A stretch of DNA of 64,000 bases from Variovorax boronicumulans (GTDB lineage Bacteria > Pseudomonadota > Gammaproteobacteria > Burkholderiales > Burkholderiaceae_C): contig NZ_VEDO01000027.1 in NCBI RefSeq assembly GCF_007677875.1, forward strand, positions 1-64,000, written 5' to 3'. Positions 1 through 8,698 of the stretch are shown here, one piece after another (positions within the stretch are counted from its first letter, which is position 1; each line of letters starts with the position of its first letter). A model generated the notes under the pieces. It was given only the letters and a program-made list of their open reading frames with translations. It did no database searches and was not told the origin of the DNA. The position numbers were made by a program, and so were the translations under genes.

Positions 1-690
1 CAGCGTGACGCGGGCCTCGGGGAAGCGTTCGTGCAGGGCGGTGACGGCCTCGACCTCCTCGTCTCCGCGCAGCACGCCGCCCTTGAGCTTGAAGTCCTGA
101 AAGCCGTAGCGCTCCTGGGCCGCTTCGGCGAGGCGCACGATGGCCTCGGGGGTCATGGCCTTCTCGTGGCGCAGGCGGAACCAGGCGTTGTCGGCCTCGG
201 GCTCGCGCCGGTAGGGCAGATCGGTCTTGCCTTGGTCGCCGACGTAGAACAGGTAGCCCAGCATCTGTACGGCGTCGCGCTGCTGGCCTTCGCCGAGCAG
301 GGCCGCGACGGGCACTTCCAGGTGCTGGCCCAAGAGGTCGAGCAATGCCGATTCGGCGGCGGTGACGGCGTGGATGGCCACGCGCAGGTCGAAGGTCTGC
401 AGGCCGCGCCCGCCGCTGTCGCGTTCGGCGAACTGCGTGCGCATGGCGTTCAGGATCGCCTGGTAGTTGCCGATGGGCTGGCCGACGATGAGCGCGCGCG
501 CGTCTTCCAGCGTCTGGCGGATCTTCTCGCCGCCGGGCACTTCGCCCACGCCGGTGTGGCCGGCGTTGTCGGTGAGGATCAGCAGGTTGCGCGTGAAGAA
601 CGGGCCGTGGGCGCCCGACAGGTTCATGAGCATGTCGTCGTGGCCCGCCACGGGCACGACACGCAACTCGGTGACGACAGGGGTGGACAT
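1..690 (-). CDS. gudD: Glucarate dehydratase, N-terminal part (runs off left edge)
   Basis: Cytoplasmic enolase-superfamily enzyme that dehydrates D-glucarate to 5-keto-4-deoxyglucarate. The 230 visible residues start [20 protein letters not shown] and include the capping-domain signature [13 protein letters not shown], typical of GudD; the barrel with its catalytic Lys/His and metal ligands lies beyond the edge. The ATG at 690 is preceded by a good AGGAAG ribosome site. It is the last visible gene of the minus-strand operon Bug protein-kdgD-lipoprotein-gudD, and its product is the substrate of KdgD encoded just upstream. Family glucarate dehydratases are about 440-450 residues, so about half is missing. 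Galactarate-active relatives cannot be excluded. Confidence 0.88.
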   Translation of the reverse strand, partial: MSTPVVTELRVVPVAGHDDMLMNLSGAHGPFFTRNLLILTDNAGHTGVGEVPGGEKIRQTLEDARALIVGQPIGNYQAILNAMRTQFAERDSGGRGLQTFDLRVAIHAVTAAESALLDLLGQHLEVPVAALLGEGQQRDAVQMLGYLFYVGDQGKTDLPYRREPEADNAWFRLRHEKAMTPEAIVRLAEAAQERYGFQDFKLKGGVLRGDEEVEAVTALHERFPEARVTL

Positions 691-713
691 GCAGCTTCCT
701 GGAGAGAGTGGGT

Positions 714-1163
714 TCAGACCGGCGGACGCACGGCCTGGCGGGCCAGCAGTTTCCACTGTCCGCCCTGCTTTTGCCACACGTGCAGGATCTTGATGTTGAC
801 CTTGCCCGGCTTGCCCGCATCCAAGGTGTCGGCGATGAGCGTGTGACGCACGATGGCGGCATCGCCCACGACCTTCACGGTCTGCTCGCTGATGGCGATG
901 GTCACGAAGTCGGACTTGCCGTCGAGCAGGTCGGCGATGAAGCCGGCCTTGGTGTCGATCTTGCCGCCCGAGTGGCCGTAGCTGAGGTCATCGGCCACCA
1001 GCGCGGACAAGGCCTCACGCGTGGGATCGACCATGGCCACGCGCAGCTTCTCGGCTGCGGCGGTCACGGCCGCGGTGTCGTTGGCGCCGCCGCCCGCAGG
1101 CAGGCCGGCGCAACCGGAAAACAGGGCGGCCGCGGCCGCCACCAGACAGAGTTTGCGGAACAT
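714..1163 (-). CDS. NTF2-like (DUF4440-type) lipoprotein
   Basis: A 149-residue protein with a lipoprotein signal peptide: basic MFRK start, hydrophobic stretch and lipobox LFSGC with the acylated Cys at residue 18. The mature part has the pattern of the SnoaL/NTF2-like DUF4440 fold, an alpha+beta cone often used for small-molecule binding. GAGGAG lies just before the ATG. It sits between kdgD and gudD with short gaps, so it is cotranscribed with aldarate catabolism. It may be a periplasmic accessory or ligand-binding protein for sugar acids; that role is inferred only from position. Confidence 0.7.
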   Translation of the reverse strand: MFRKLCLVAAAAALFSGCAGLPAGGGANDTAAVTAAAEKLRVAMVDPTREALSALVADDLSYGHSGGKIDTKAGFIADLLDGKSDFVTIAISEQTVKVVGDAAIVRHTLIADTLDAGKPGKVNIKILHVWQKQGGQWKLLARQAVRPPV

Positions 1164-1206
1164 GCGCGTGTCTCCTCGTGTTGTGTCTTGGCGCGCTGAA
1201 ACCCGT

Positions 1207-2118
1207 TTACTGCGGGCCGAGCTTCTTGATCAGCGCGGCCAGCTCTTCCATCTCGTTCGGCTTGAGATCGGACAGCGGCGCGCGCACCGGGCCGCCGTCG
1301 TGGCCGACGATCTTCGCGCCGGCCTTGATGATGGAGACGCCGTAGCCTTCAACGCGGTTGCGGATGGCCAGGTAGGGCATGAAGAACTCCTTGAGCAGCT
1401 TGTGCTGGGTCGCCATGTCGTCGGCGGCCACGGCCTTGTAGAAGTCCATCGCCGTCTTCGGGATGAAGTTGAACACGGCCGACGAGTACACCGGCGTGCC
1501 CAGCGCCTTATAGGCCGCGGCATAGACCTCGGCGGTCGGCAGGCCGCCCAGGTAGGAGAAGCGGTCGCCCATCTTCATGTAGATGGAGGACATGGTCTCG
1601 ATGTTGCCCACGCCGTCCTTGAAACCGATCAGGTTGGGGCAGCGCTCGGCCAGGATGGCCAGCGAGTTGGGCGTGAGCTTGGTGCGGTCGCGGTTGTAGA
1701 CGATGACGCCGAAATCGACGCTCTTGCAGACCTGGGCCACGTGCTCGATCAGGCCTTCCTGCCCGGCTTCGGTCAGGTAGTGCGGCAGCAGCAGGATGCC
1801 GTGGGCGCCGAGGCGTTCGGCCTCCTGGGCATGGGCGATGGCGGTGCGGGTCGGGCCACCGGCGCCCGCGATGATCGGCACCTTGCCGCGGCAGGTGTCC
1901 ACCGCGGTCTTGATGACCTGGCTGTATTCCTCACCGGACAGCGAGAAGTACTCGCCCGTGCCGCCGGCGGCGAACAGTGCGCTGGCGCCGTAGGGGGCCA
2001 GCCATTCCAGGCGCTCGATGTAGGTCTTGGGGCGGAAGTTGCCTTGCTCGTCGAAGTCCGTGATCGGGAACGACAGCAGGCCGGAGCCCATGATGGATTT
2101 GAGTTCTTGCGGGTTCAT
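1207..2118 (-). CDS. kdgD: 5-dehydro-4-deoxyglucarate dehydratase
   Basis: Class I aldolase-like enzyme of the DapA/NAL family that converts 5-keto-4-deoxyglucarate to 2-oxoglutarate semialdehyde, CO2 and water. The protein is 303 residues, the usual length. Signatures include the N-terminal [11 protein letters not shown], the GGTGEYFSL loop, the YNRDR tyrosine motif, and the Schiff-base lysine in GFKDGVGN. I chose the ATG at 2118 because [13 protein letters not shown] is the family N-terminus; the frame stays open far upstream but that part overlaps the previous gene. It follows the Bug protein gene by about 35 bases and precedes the lipoprotein and gudD. Confidence 0.93.
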   Translation of the reverse strand: MNPQELKSIMGSGLLSFPITDFDEQGNFRPKTYIERLEWLAPYGASALFAAGGTGEYFSLSGEEYSQVIKTAVDTCRGKVPIIAGAGGPTRTAIAHAQEAERLGAHGILLLPHYLTEAGQEGLIEHVAQVCKSVDFGVIVYNRDRTKLTPNSLAILAERCPNLIGFKDGVGNIETMSSIYMKMGDRFSYLGGLPTAEVYAAAYKALGTPVYSSAVFNFIPKTAMDFYKAVAADDMATQHKLLKEFFMPYLAIRNRVEGYGVSIIKAGAKIVGHDGGPVRAPLSDLKPNEMEELAALIKKLGPQ

Positions 2119-2153
2119 GTCGGTGTCCTCGTTGTAGGGGTGGTCAGAAAAAA

Positions 2154-3125
2154 TCAGTCGAGCTTGATGTTGGCGGCTTGGACGACGGAGGCCCAGCGGG
2201 CGCGCTCCTTGTTGAAGAAGGTCTCTTCTTCTGCAGGTGCCATGGTCACCACCTCGGCGCCCTGGCCCGCGAGGCGCGAGCGGATGTCGGCCGAGCGGAT
2301 CACGGTAATGAGCTCCTTGTTCAGGCGCTGCACGATGGCGTCCGGCGTGCCACGCGCCACGCGCACGCCTTGCCAGGTGCCCGATTCGTAGCCCGGAACG
2401 CCCTGCTCGGCAATCGTCGGCGTGTCGCCGACCAGCGGCATGCGCGTGCCCTTGGACACGGCCAGCAGCTTGAGCTTGCCGCTCTGCACATGCGGCAGCG
2501 TGGCCAGCATGCCGTTCATGAGCACCTGGGTCTGGCCGCCCACGGTGTCCTGGATCGCCTGCACGCCGCCCTTGTAAGGCACATAGACCCACTTGGCCTG
2601 CGTGGCGCGCTCCAGCGCCACGCCGGCCAGGTGCGGCGCGCTGCCGGTGGCGGTCACGGCGAAGTTCAGGTCCGTGGTCTTGGACAGCGCAACCAGTTCC
2701 TTGAGGTTGTTGGCCTTGACGGACGGGTGCACCACCAGCAGGTGGGGCGAGTAGGCCAGCATGGTCACGCCACGCAGGTCCTTGGACGGGTCGAACGGCA
2801 GCTTGGTGTAGACAGAGGGGCTGATCGCCAGCGCGCCCACGTCGCACAGGAGCAGCGTGTAGCCGTCCGGTGCCGACTTGGCGACAAAGTCGGCGCCCAG
2901 GTTGCCATTGGCGCCGGCCTTGTTCTCCACGATCACGGTCTGCTTGAGCGCATCGGCCAGCGGCACGCTGATGGCGCGCGCGATGATGTCCGACGACCCG
3001 CCCGGCGGGTACGGCACGATGATGCGGATGGGCTTGCTCGGCCAGGCGTCCTTGGTCTGCGCCAGACTCGGCAGGGCCACCGTGGCGGCAGCGGCGGCCA
3101 GCAGTTCGCGGCGTTTGAGTTGCAT
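2154..3125 (-). CDS. Bug/TctC-family periplasmic solute-binding protein
   Basis: A 323-residue tripartite-tricarboxylate-transporter type receptor. It begins [20 protein letters not shown] followed by a cleavable AQ-type signal site, then the family hallmark [12 protein letters not shown] and the middle motif [11 protein letters not shown]. Such proteins bind carboxylates in the periplasm. First gene of the kdgD-lipoprotein-gudD operon, so a role in aldarate or uronate sensing or uptake is likely. No TctA or TctB membrane subunits are nearby, so it is an orphan receptor. The ATG at 3125 has AGGAGACCTCG directly upstream and is preferred over an upstream in-frame start. A GntR-type operator candidate lies about 40 bases upstream. 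Confidence 0.88.
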   Translation of the reverse strand: MQLKRRELLAAAAATVALPSLAQTKDAWPSKPIRIIVPYPPGGSSDIIARAISVPLADALKQTVIVENKAGANGNLGADFVAKSAPDGYTLLLCDVGALAISPSVYTKLPFDPSKDLRGVTMLAYSPHLLVVHPSVKANNLKELVALSKTTDLNFAVTATGSAPHLAGVALERATQAKWVYVPYKGGVQAIQDTVGGQTQVLMNGMLATLPHVQSGKLKLLAVSKGTRMPLVGDTPTIAEQGVPGYESGTWQGVRVARGTPDAIVQRLNKELITVIRSADIRSRLAGQGAEVVTMAPAEEETFFNKERARWASVVQAANIKLD

Positions 3126-3166
3126 CGAGGTCTCCTCGGGTCGATCGGTTGCGATGAAGTCAGTCA

Positions 3167-3177
3167 TCGTACAACCA
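3167..3177. promoter_or_regulatory. Candidate FadR/GntR operator upstream of aldarate operon
   Basis: The 11 bases TCGTACAACCA fit the FadR-subfamily pattern T-N-G-T-N3-A-C-N-A. The site lies between the Bug protein start (3125) and the 3' end of the GntR-type regulator (3214), and shares the half TCGTACAAC with the perfect dyad upstream of that regulator at 4040-4052. This is pattern reading; binding is inferred. Confidence 0.55.
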
Positions 3178-3213
3178 AAGACAAGATGGCGCCAGATTTT
3201 TTTGTGCAATGAC

Positions 3214-4026
3214 TCAGCCAGCGCCGCCGGCGGAGCGCTGGGCGGCCTCCTGCGCCAGGCGCAGCCGCTCGCGGCTGTTGGTCAGGTGGATGCGCATGGC
3301 GGCGCGCGCGGAGTCCGGGTCGCGGCGCGCGATGGCGGCATAGATCTCCTCGTGCTCGCGGTTCACGCGCACGAGGTACTCGCCACGCCGATCGTGGTTG
3401 CGGATGGCGCTCACGCGCGTGCGCGGAATCAGCGTGGTGCCCAGGTGGCCCATGATGTCGGCGAAGTACGGGTTCCCGGTGGCCTGGGCGATCTGCAGAT
3501 GGAAGCTGAAGTCGTGCGCCACCGGATCGTTGCCGGCCGCGACGTTGGTCTCGAATGCGTCCAGCGCCTCGCGCAGCCCCTGCAGCTGCACGTCCGTGCG
3601 GCGCAGGGCCGCCAGGCCGGCGGCCTCGGTCTCCAGGCTGATGCGCAGCTCCAGCACCGCCAGCACGTCCACCGTGGTGGCGATGTCCGAGCCCTCCAGC
3701 CGGAACATGCCGGCCGCGCGCGGCGGCAGCACGAAGGTGCCCACGCCATGGTGTGTCTCCACGAGGCCGGACGCCTGCAGCTTGGACAGCGCTTCGCGCA
3801 CCACGGTGCGGCTCACGCCATAGGCCTGCATGATGGCCGACTCGGTCGGCAGCTTGTCGCCCGTGCGGAGTTGCTGGCTGCGGATCTTCTCGGTCAGGTC
3901 GTCCACCAGCCCGTGGGCCAGGCCACGGCCGCGCTGGCGCGGCACGGCAGCCGCGAATGGCGCGGCGGCGGCGGTTTCGGGCGCAATGGTCGGCCCCGTG
4001 GACAGCGTGGACATGGGATTCATCAT
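3214..4026 (-). CDS. FadR-subfamily GntR transcriptional regulator
   Basis: About 270 residues: an N-terminal winged helix (GDKLPTESAIMQAYGVSRTV with VREALSKLQASGLV after it) and a C-terminal all-helical FCD ligand domain with the usual acidic/His metal-site pattern (D..FH near HDFSFHLQIA and the later REHEEIYAA). Such regulators respond to small carboxylates. It sits directly upstream of the aldarate operon on the same strand and is the obvious candidate repressor. The start is ambiguous: tandem ATGs at 4026/4023, another in frame at 4014, and a weak ribosome site. A perfect GTTGT-ACG-ACAAC dyad 14 bases upstream suggests autoregulation. Confidence 0.87.
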   Translation of the reverse strand: MMNPMSTLSTGPTIAPETAAAAPFAAAVPRQRGRGLAHGLVDDLTEKIRSQQLRTGDKLPTESAIMQAYGVSRTVVREALSKLQASGLVETHHGVGTFVLPPRAAGMFRLEGSDIATTVDVLAVLELRISLETEAAGLAALRRTDVQLQGLREALDAFETNVAAGNDPVAHDFSFHLQIAQATGNPYFADIMGHLGTTLIPRTRVSAIRNHDRRGEYLVRVNREHEEIYAAIARRDPDSARAAMRIHLTNSRERLRLAQEAAQRSAGGAG

Positions 4027-4039
4027 AGTTCTTTTGGCA

Positions 4040-4052
4040 GTTGTACGACAAC
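4040..4052. promoter_or_regulatory. Perfect GntR-type operator dyad
   Basis: GTTGTACGACAAC is a perfect 5-bp inverted repeat around ACG and matches the FadR-type TNGTNNNACNA pattern. It lies in the short divergent region between the GntR regulator (start 4026) and the LacI regulator (start near 4137), so it could control both. The half GTTGTACGA recurs inverted at 3169-3175 region upstream of the Bug/kdgD operon. Confidence 0.6.
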
Positions 4053-4136
4053 AGACCATGAGGCGCTCCGCAGTTTCCGTCACCGCCCATCTGTGGCATG
4101 GTTCGCGCCCTGCGTCACTTCGGGCCCGATCCTTCC

Positions 4137-5159
4137 ATGACAGTTCCGCGCAAGCGCGCCGCCACCATCCGCGACGTGGCCGAGGCCGCCCAGGTCTCCA
4201 CCGCCACGGTGTCCAAATTCGTCAACGGCAACCAGCGCTTCACGGCCGAGGTCGAGGCCCGCATCGCCCAGGCCGTGCGTACCCTGGGCTATTCGCTGAA
4301 CCCCATGGCGCGCGGCATGATCACGGGCCAGACCGGCAACGTCGGCATCGTGATCCTGGACATCCGCAACCCCTACTTCACGAGCCTCGTGAAGGGCGCG
4401 GCGCGCCAGGCGGCCAGCGCCGGGCTCAACCTCATCATCGCGGACGCGGAGGAAAGCACGGCGCCCGAACTCGGTGTGCTGCAGTCGCTGCGCCGGCGCG
4501 TGGACGGCCTCATCGTCAGCGCGCGGCTGCCGGCACCGGCCATCGAGTCGCTGTTCGAGAGCGGCACGCCGGTGGTGTTCTACGGCCGGCCCTCGCCCTA
4601 CGAGAAGAACCACAACGTCGGCTGCGACAACTACGCCGCCGCCCTGATGCTGGGCCGCCACCTGCGCGAGCTGGGCCACCGCCGCATCAGCTACCTGGGC
4701 TTTTCGGGTGCGCGCTGGAGCGCCGAGCGCGAGCGCGGGCTGAGGGACGCGTTCCAGGGCGTGCAGGCGCACTTTCGCAGTTTCGACGCGAGCGCTCCCT
4801 CGGCCGAGGAAGGCGAGCGCCTGGCCTCCACCGTGCTGCTGTCGCAGGAACTGGACGACGCCATCGTCACCTACAACGATCTGCTGGCCATGGGCCTTTT
4901 GGTGGAGGCCAAATCGCTGGGCATCCGCGTGCCCGAGCAGGTCTCGGTGGCCGGCTTCGACAACCTGGCCTACGGCCGGCTCGTGAGCCCGGCCCTGACC
5001 AGCGTGGACATGATGGGCGAGGCCACGGGGGAACTGGCCATGCGCAAGCTGGTCGGGGTGATCAAGGGGCAGCCCATCACGCAAGAGGACGACGTGCTGC
5101 AGAGCCGCATCGTCGCCCGCGAATCCACCGCGCCGCGCCGACCTAGGGTAAACGATTAG
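4137..5159 (+). CDS. LacI-family transcriptional regulator of the uronate operon
   Basis: About 340 residues. The N-terminal LacI helix-turn-helix is clear (TIRDVAEAAQVSTATVSKFV), followed by the hinge region and a periplasmic-binding-protein-like effector domain (GNVGIVILDIRNPYF, then SVAGFDNLAYGRLVSPALTS). It precedes udh and the TRAP uptake genes in the same direction, so a uronate-type effector is likely. The ATG at 4137 is preferred because the following residues fit family starts; an in-frame ATG at 4098 would add 13 residues. Two operator-like sequences carrying a LacI-family AAACG core lie at its stop codon and 80 bases downstream. Confidence 0.88.
   Translation: MTVPRKRAATIRDVAEAAQVSTATVSKFVNGNQRFTAEVEARIAQAVRTLGYSLNPMARGMITGQTGNVGIVILDIRNPYFTSLVKGAARQAASAGLNLIIADAEESTAPELGVLQSLRRRVDGLIVSARLPAPAIESLFESGTPVVFYGRPSPYEKNHNVGCDNYAAALMLGRHLRELGHRRISYLGFSGARWSAERERGLRDAFQGVQAHFRSFDASAPSAEEGERLASTVLLSQELDDAIVTYNDLLAMGLLVEAKSLGIRVPEQVSVAGFDNLAYGRLVSPALTSVDMMGEATGELAMRKLVGVIKGQPITQEDDVLQSRIVARESTAPRRPRVND
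5148..5158. promoter_or_regulatory. Secondary LacI-type half-palindromic site
   Basis: GTAAACGATTA overlaps the stop codon region of the LacI-family gene. It matches the downstream dyad GTAAACGTTTA (reverse reading) except at one base. Two sites about 90 bases apart would suit looping by a tetrameric LacI-type protein, but this is inference from similarity. Confidence 0.35.
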
Positions 5160-5236
5160 CCTGCGGGGATTGACGCAACGCCGACGCTGCAGGAGCATCG
5201 CCCCATTCGCCCTATGGCGTATTTTTTTCGAGACCA

Positions 5237-5249
5237 GTTAAACGTTTAC
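5237..5249. promoter_or_regulatory. LacI-family operator upstream of udh
   Basis: GTTAAACGTTTAC contains the perfect 10-bp palindrome TAAACGTTTA with the central CG expected of LacI-family operators. It stands in the AT-richer stretch between the regulator stop (5159) and the udh start (5325), where the promoter of the uronate operon must lie. Confidence 0.65.
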
Positions 5250-5324
5250 CTTTCTCTCCAGAAACAGAGAACTTCTGGAAAGTCCGGTCTGGTCTGCCAG
5301 CGGATCCACGTTCAACCTTTTGCC

Positions 5325-6152
5325 ATGTCCACTTCGACCTCTTCCAGCGCGCCGCGCCTGCAGCGACTGCTCCTGACCGGTGCCGCAGGCGGCCTGGGCA
5401 AGGTGCTGCGCGAACGCCTCGTCTCCTATGCCGACAAGCTGCGCGTGTCCGACATCGCGGCCCTGGGCGAGGCCCGCGGCCCGCACGAGGAGGTCGTGCC
5501 CTGCGACCTCGCCGACCGCCAGGCCGTGGCCGCATTGCTGCATGGCTGCGATGCCATCGTGCACCTCGGCGGCATCTCGGTGGAGCGTCCCTTCGAGGAG
5601 ATCCTGGAGGCCAACATCAAGGGCATCTTCAACGTCTACGAGGGCGCGCGCCGCCATGGCGTGGAGCGCGTGGTGTTCGCCAGCTCCAACCACGTGATCG
5701 GCTTTTACAAGCAGACCGAGCCGCTGGACGCGAACGTGCTGCGCCGCCCCGATGGCTACTACGGCCTGTCCAAGTCCTTCGGCGAGGACATGGCGCAGTT
5801 CTACTTCGACCGTTACGGCATCGAGACCGTCAGCATCCGCATCGGCTCTTCGTTCCCCGAGCCGCTGAACCGCCGCATGATGCACACCTGGCTCAGCTAC
5901 GACGACCTCACGGCCCTGGTCGAGAAGGCCCTGTTCACGCCGGGCGTGGGCCACACCGTGGTCTACGGCGCGTCGGCCAACGAAAAGGTCTGGTGGGACA
6001 ACCATGCCGCCGCCAAGCTCGGCTGGACGCCCAAGGACAGCTCGGAGCCCTTCCGCGCCAAGGTCGAGGCGCAGCCACCCGTGCCCGACAGCGACCCCAA
6101 CGCCATTTACCAGGGCGGCGCGTTCACGGCCCAGGGCCCCTTCGGCGACTGA
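5325..6152 (+). CDS. udh: Uronate dehydrogenase
   Basis: Cytoplasmic NAD-dependent short-chain dehydrogenase/epimerase-type enzyme that oxidises galacturonate or glucuronate to the aldarolactone. 275 residues. The Rossmann glycine motif LLTGAAGGLGK starts near residue 15, NAD-site residues follow (CDLAD, HLGG), and the catalytic Tyr-x3-Lys is in YYGLSKSFGED near residue 145. SNHVIGFYK and RIGSSFPEP are Udh signatures. The ATG at 5325 gives the family N-terminus. First gene of the operon udh-lactonase-dctPQM-oxidoreductase; the lactonase follows after one base. The product lactone, once opened, feeds GudD and KdgD encoded at the left of the window. Confidence 0.9.
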   Translation: MSTSTSSSAPRLQRLLLTGAAGGLGKVLRERLVSYADKLRVSDIAALGEARGPHEEVVPCDLADRQAVAALLHGCDAIVHLGGISVERPFEEILEANIKGIFNVYEGARRHGVERVVFASSNHVIGFYKQTEPLDANVLRRPDGYYGLSKSFGEDMAQFYFDRYGIETVSIRIGSSFPEPLNRRMMHTWLSYDDLTALVEKALFTPGVGHTVVYGASANEKVWWDNHAAAKLGWTPKDSSEPFRAKVEAQPPVPDSDPNAIYQGGAFTAQGPFGD

Positions 6153-6153
6153 C

Positions 6154-7041
6154 ATGGCGAACGCGGAGCTCATCCTCGACGCCCGCAACGGCACCGGCGA
6201 AAGCCCGGTCTGGCATGTGGCCGAGCAGGCGTTGTACTGGGTCGACATTCCCGGCAAGGCCATCCACCGCTGGTCGCCTGCGCAGGGCCACCGCCAGTGG
6301 ACCACGGCCGAAATGCCGGCCTGCATCGCGGCCACGCCGCAGCCGGGCCGCTGGATCGCGGGCATGGAGACCGGCGTGTTCGCACTGCAGTTGCAGGACG
6401 ACGGCCAGGTCCACGCCGAACGCCTGGCCGCCGTGCAGCACGGCGCGCCAGCCATGCGCTTCAACGATGGCCGCTGCGACCGCCAGGGGCGCCTGTGGGC
6501 CGGCACGATGTGCCTGGACATGGCGGCCGCCATCCGCGCCGGCGCCTGGTACCGGCTCGAGGCCGGCGACACGGCCCTGCCCGCCCAGCTCACGGACTTC
6601 ATCGTGCCCAACGGTCTGGCCTTCAGCCCCGACGGCAGGACCATGTACGTGTCGGACTCGCATCCGCAGGTGCAAAGCATCTGGGCCTTCGACTACGACA
6701 CCGCCAGCGGCACGCCGTCCAACCGGCGCCTGTTCGTCGACATGCACCCGCTGCCGGGCCGCCCCGACGGCGCCGCCATCGACGTGGACGGCTGCTACTG
6801 GATCTGTGGCAACGACGCCGGCCTCATCCACCGCTTCACGCCCGAGGGCCGGCTCGACAGGTCGCTGGCCGTGCCCGTCAAGAAGCCCGCGATGTGCGCC
6901 TTCGGCGGCCCGCGCCTGGACACCTTGTACGTGACCTCGATCCGGCCCGGCGGCGACCTGTCGGACCAGCCGCTGGCCGGCGGCGTCTTCGCATTGAACC
7001 CCGGCACTTCGGGGCTAGCGGAACCGGCCTTTCTCTCCTGA
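6154..7041 (+). CDS. SMP-30/gluconolactonase-family lactonase
   Basis: Six-bladed beta-propeller, metal-dependent sugar lactonase, 295 residues. The start is ATG at 6154, one base after the udh stop. Family signatures: GESPVW with the metal-binding Glu near residue 14, MRFNDGRCDRQGRLWAGTM, NGLAFSPDG, and PDGAAIDVDGCYW carrying the catalytic Asp. It probably opens the aldarolactone made by Udh to the open-chain aldarate. No signal peptide, so it acts in the cytoplasm like Udh. Exact lactone specificity cannot be read from sequence. Confidence 0.87.
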   Translation: MANAELILDARNGTGESPVWHVAEQALYWVDIPGKAIHRWSPAQGHRQWTTAEMPACIAATPQPGRWIAGMETGVFALQLQDDGQVHAERLAAVQHGAPAMRFNDGRCDRQGRLWAGTMCLDMAAAIRAGAWYRLEAGDTALPAQLTDFIVPNGLAFSPDGRTMYVSDSHPQVQSIWAFDYDTASGTPSNRRLFVDMHPLPGRPDGAAIDVDGCYWICGNDAGLIHRFTPEGRLDRSLAVPVKKPAMCAFGGPRLDTLYVTSIRPGGDLSDQPLAGGVFALNPGTSGLAEPAFLS

Positions 7042-7074
7042 TTCCCTTTCACCACCACCAACAGAGGACGACAA

Positions 7075-8043
7075 ATGACCCGCAACAAAACCCTTCTCGC
7101 GCTGGCCGCCAGCGCATTCGCCCTGTCGGCCCAGGCCGTCGAGTTCCGCTCGGCCGACGTGCACAACAGCGACGACTACCCCACTGTGGCGGCCGTCAAG
7201 CACATGAGCCAGGTGCTGGCCAAGGAAAGCGGCGGCAAGTACACCATCAAGGTCTTCAACAAGAGCGCGCTGGGCTCGGAGAAGGAGACGCTGGACCAGG
7301 TCAAGATCGGCGCGCTGGAGATGAACCGCGTCAACATCAGCTCGCTCAACGCGATCTGCCCCAAGACGCTGGTGCCCACCATGCCCTTCCTGTTCGACTC
7401 CATCCCGCACATGCGCAAGGTGCTGGACGGCCCCGTCGGCGAGGAAATCCTCAAGGGCTGCGAAAGCCAGGGCCTCGTGGGCCTGGCCTTCTACGACTCG
7501 GGCGCGCGCTCCATCTACGCCAAGAAGCCCGTCAAGACCCTGGCCGACGCCAAGGGCCTGAAGATCCGCGTGCAGCAGTCGGACCTGTGGGTGGCACTGG
7601 TCGGCGCCATGGGCGCCAACGCCACGCCCATGCCCACCGGCGAGGTCTACACCGCGCTCAAGACCGGGCTGATCGATGCGGCCGAGAACAACATCCCGTC
7701 CTACGAGGGCTTCAAGCACTACGAGGCGGTCAAGGTCTATTCGTACACCGAGCACTCCATGGCGCCAGAGATGCTGGTCATCTCCAAGGCCATCTTCGAC
7801 AAGATGAGCCCGGCGGACCAGGCGCTGTTCCGCAAGGCCGCCAAGGAATCCGTGACCTTCCAGCGCCAGAAGTGGGACGAGCAGGAAGCCAAGGCGCTGG
7901 ACATCGTCACCAAGGCCGGCAGCACGCTGGTGAAGGACGTGGACAAGGCCTCGTTCAAGGCGGCCATGCAGCCCGTCTACGCCAAGTTCATCAACACGCC
8001 GGATCTGCAGCGCCTGGTCAAGGCCGTGCAGGACACGAAGTAA
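7075..8043 (+). CDS. dctP: TRAP transporter substrate-binding protein (DctP family)
   Basis: 322-residue periplasmic receptor with a clean signal peptide ([21 protein letters not shown]). DctP-family features: the [18 protein letters not shown] loop, [14 protein letters not shown], and the carboxylate-clamping arginine region [11 protein letters not shown], followed by [15 protein letters not shown]. It lies in the udh operon directly before dctQ and dctM, so uronates such as galacturonate or glucuronate are the likely ligands. A strong RNA hairpin follows its stop codon, consistent with higher expression of the binding protein than of the membrane subunits. Confidence 0.9.
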   Translation: MTRNKTLLALAASAFALSAQAVEFRSADVHNSDDYPTVAAVKHMSQVLAKESGGKYTIKVFNKSALGSEKETLDQVKIGALEMNRVNISSLNAICPKTLVPTMPFLFDSIPHMRKVLDGPVGEEILKGCESQGLVGLAFYDSGARSIYAKKPVKTLADAKGLKIRVQQSDLWVALVGAMGANATPMPTGEVYTALKTGLIDAAENNIPSYEGFKHYEAVKVYSYTEHSMAPEMLVISKAIFDKMSPADQALFRKAAKESVTFQRQKWDEQEAKALDIVTKAGSTLVKDVDKASFKAAMQPVYAKFINTPDLQRLVKAVQDTK

Positions 8044-8055
8044 GCCGTTGAACCA

Positions 8056-8082
8056 ACCGGTCCCGCACGCCGCGGGGCCGGT
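8056..8082 (+). promoter_or_regulatory. Intercistronic stem-loop between dctP and dctQ
   Basis: Arms 8056-8066 and 8072-8082 pair over 11 bp with a single T-G wobble around the 5-base loop ACGCC. There is no T-run after it, so it looks like an mRNA-stabilising or partial-attenuation hairpin. It lies 12 bases after the dctP stop and 18 before the dctQ start. Confidence 0.6.
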
Positions 8083-8100
8083 CTTCCCGCCGGACACGCC

Positions 8101-8694
8101 ATGAACTCTCCCCTGCCCACGGCCCACGCCGCCGCCACGAGCGCGGTGGCCGCGCCGGTCGCGCCCGCCCTCGACCCGACCCCCGACCGCCCACCGGCGA
8201 CCCACTGGTACTCGCGCCTGTGCGGGGCCTTGAGCAAGGCCAGCCTGGTGCTGGCGATCTTCGGCCTGGTCGGCATCATCGTCAGCGTGCAGGTCCAGGT
8301 GGTCGGCCGCTACGTCTTCAACGACACGCCGACCTGGGCCGAGGCCCTGGCCCTGCAGCTCGTGCTCTACGTGACCGCGCTGGGCGTGGCCGTGGGTGTG
8401 CGCGACGCCGGCCATATCGGCCTGGAGTCGCTGGTCTCGCTGCTGCCCGAAGGCCTGCGGCTGAAGATCGAGATCCTGATCCACGCACTCGTGGCGCTGT
8501 TCGGCGGCATCATGGTGCAGAGCGGCTGGCTCTGGACCCGGCTCAAGTGGGACGAACTCGACCCCATGCTGCAGATGCCCGTGGGCATCGACTACCTCTC
8601 GCTGGTCATCGCCGGCATCCTGATCGTCCTGTTCAGCATCGAACACATCGTCGCGCTCATCCGCCACGAAGACGTCGTCCCCTCCTGGTACTGA
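8101..8694 (+). CDS. dctQ: TRAP transporter small membrane subunit (DctQ family)
   Basis: 197 residues with four predicted membrane helices (SLVLAIFGLVGIIVSVQVQV; LALQLVLYVTALGVAVGV; LIHALVALFGGIMVQSGWLW; YLSLVIAGILIVLFSIEHIV). The motif RYVFNDTPTWAEALALQL is the DctQ hallmark between helices 1 and 2. A proline/alanine-rich cytoplasmic N-terminus of about 45 residues precedes helix 1. It bridges the DctM channel and the DctP receptor for uronate uptake. It follows the dctP hairpin and precedes dctM by four bases. Confidence 0.88.
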   Translation: MNSPLPTAHAAATSAVAAPVAPALDPTPDRPPATHWYSRLCGALSKASLVLAIFGLVGIIVSVQVQVVGRYVFNDTPTWAEALALQLVLYVTALGVAVGVRDAGHIGLESLVSLLPEGLRLKIEILIHALVALFGGIMVQSGWLWTRLKWDELDPMLQMPVGIDYLSLVIAGILIVLFSIEHIVALIRHEDVVPSWY

Positions 8695-8698
8695 CCCC

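Noticed and set aside
1207-2847. Longer KdgD starting far upstream
   Set aside because: The extra 240 residues overlap the Bug protein in another frame and match nothing; the family start is at 2118.
5238-6680. Long antisense open frame opposite udh and the lactonase gene
   Set aside because: A by-product of high GC and strong third-position bias; no family pattern, no ribosome site, and the plus strand codes for clear enzymes.
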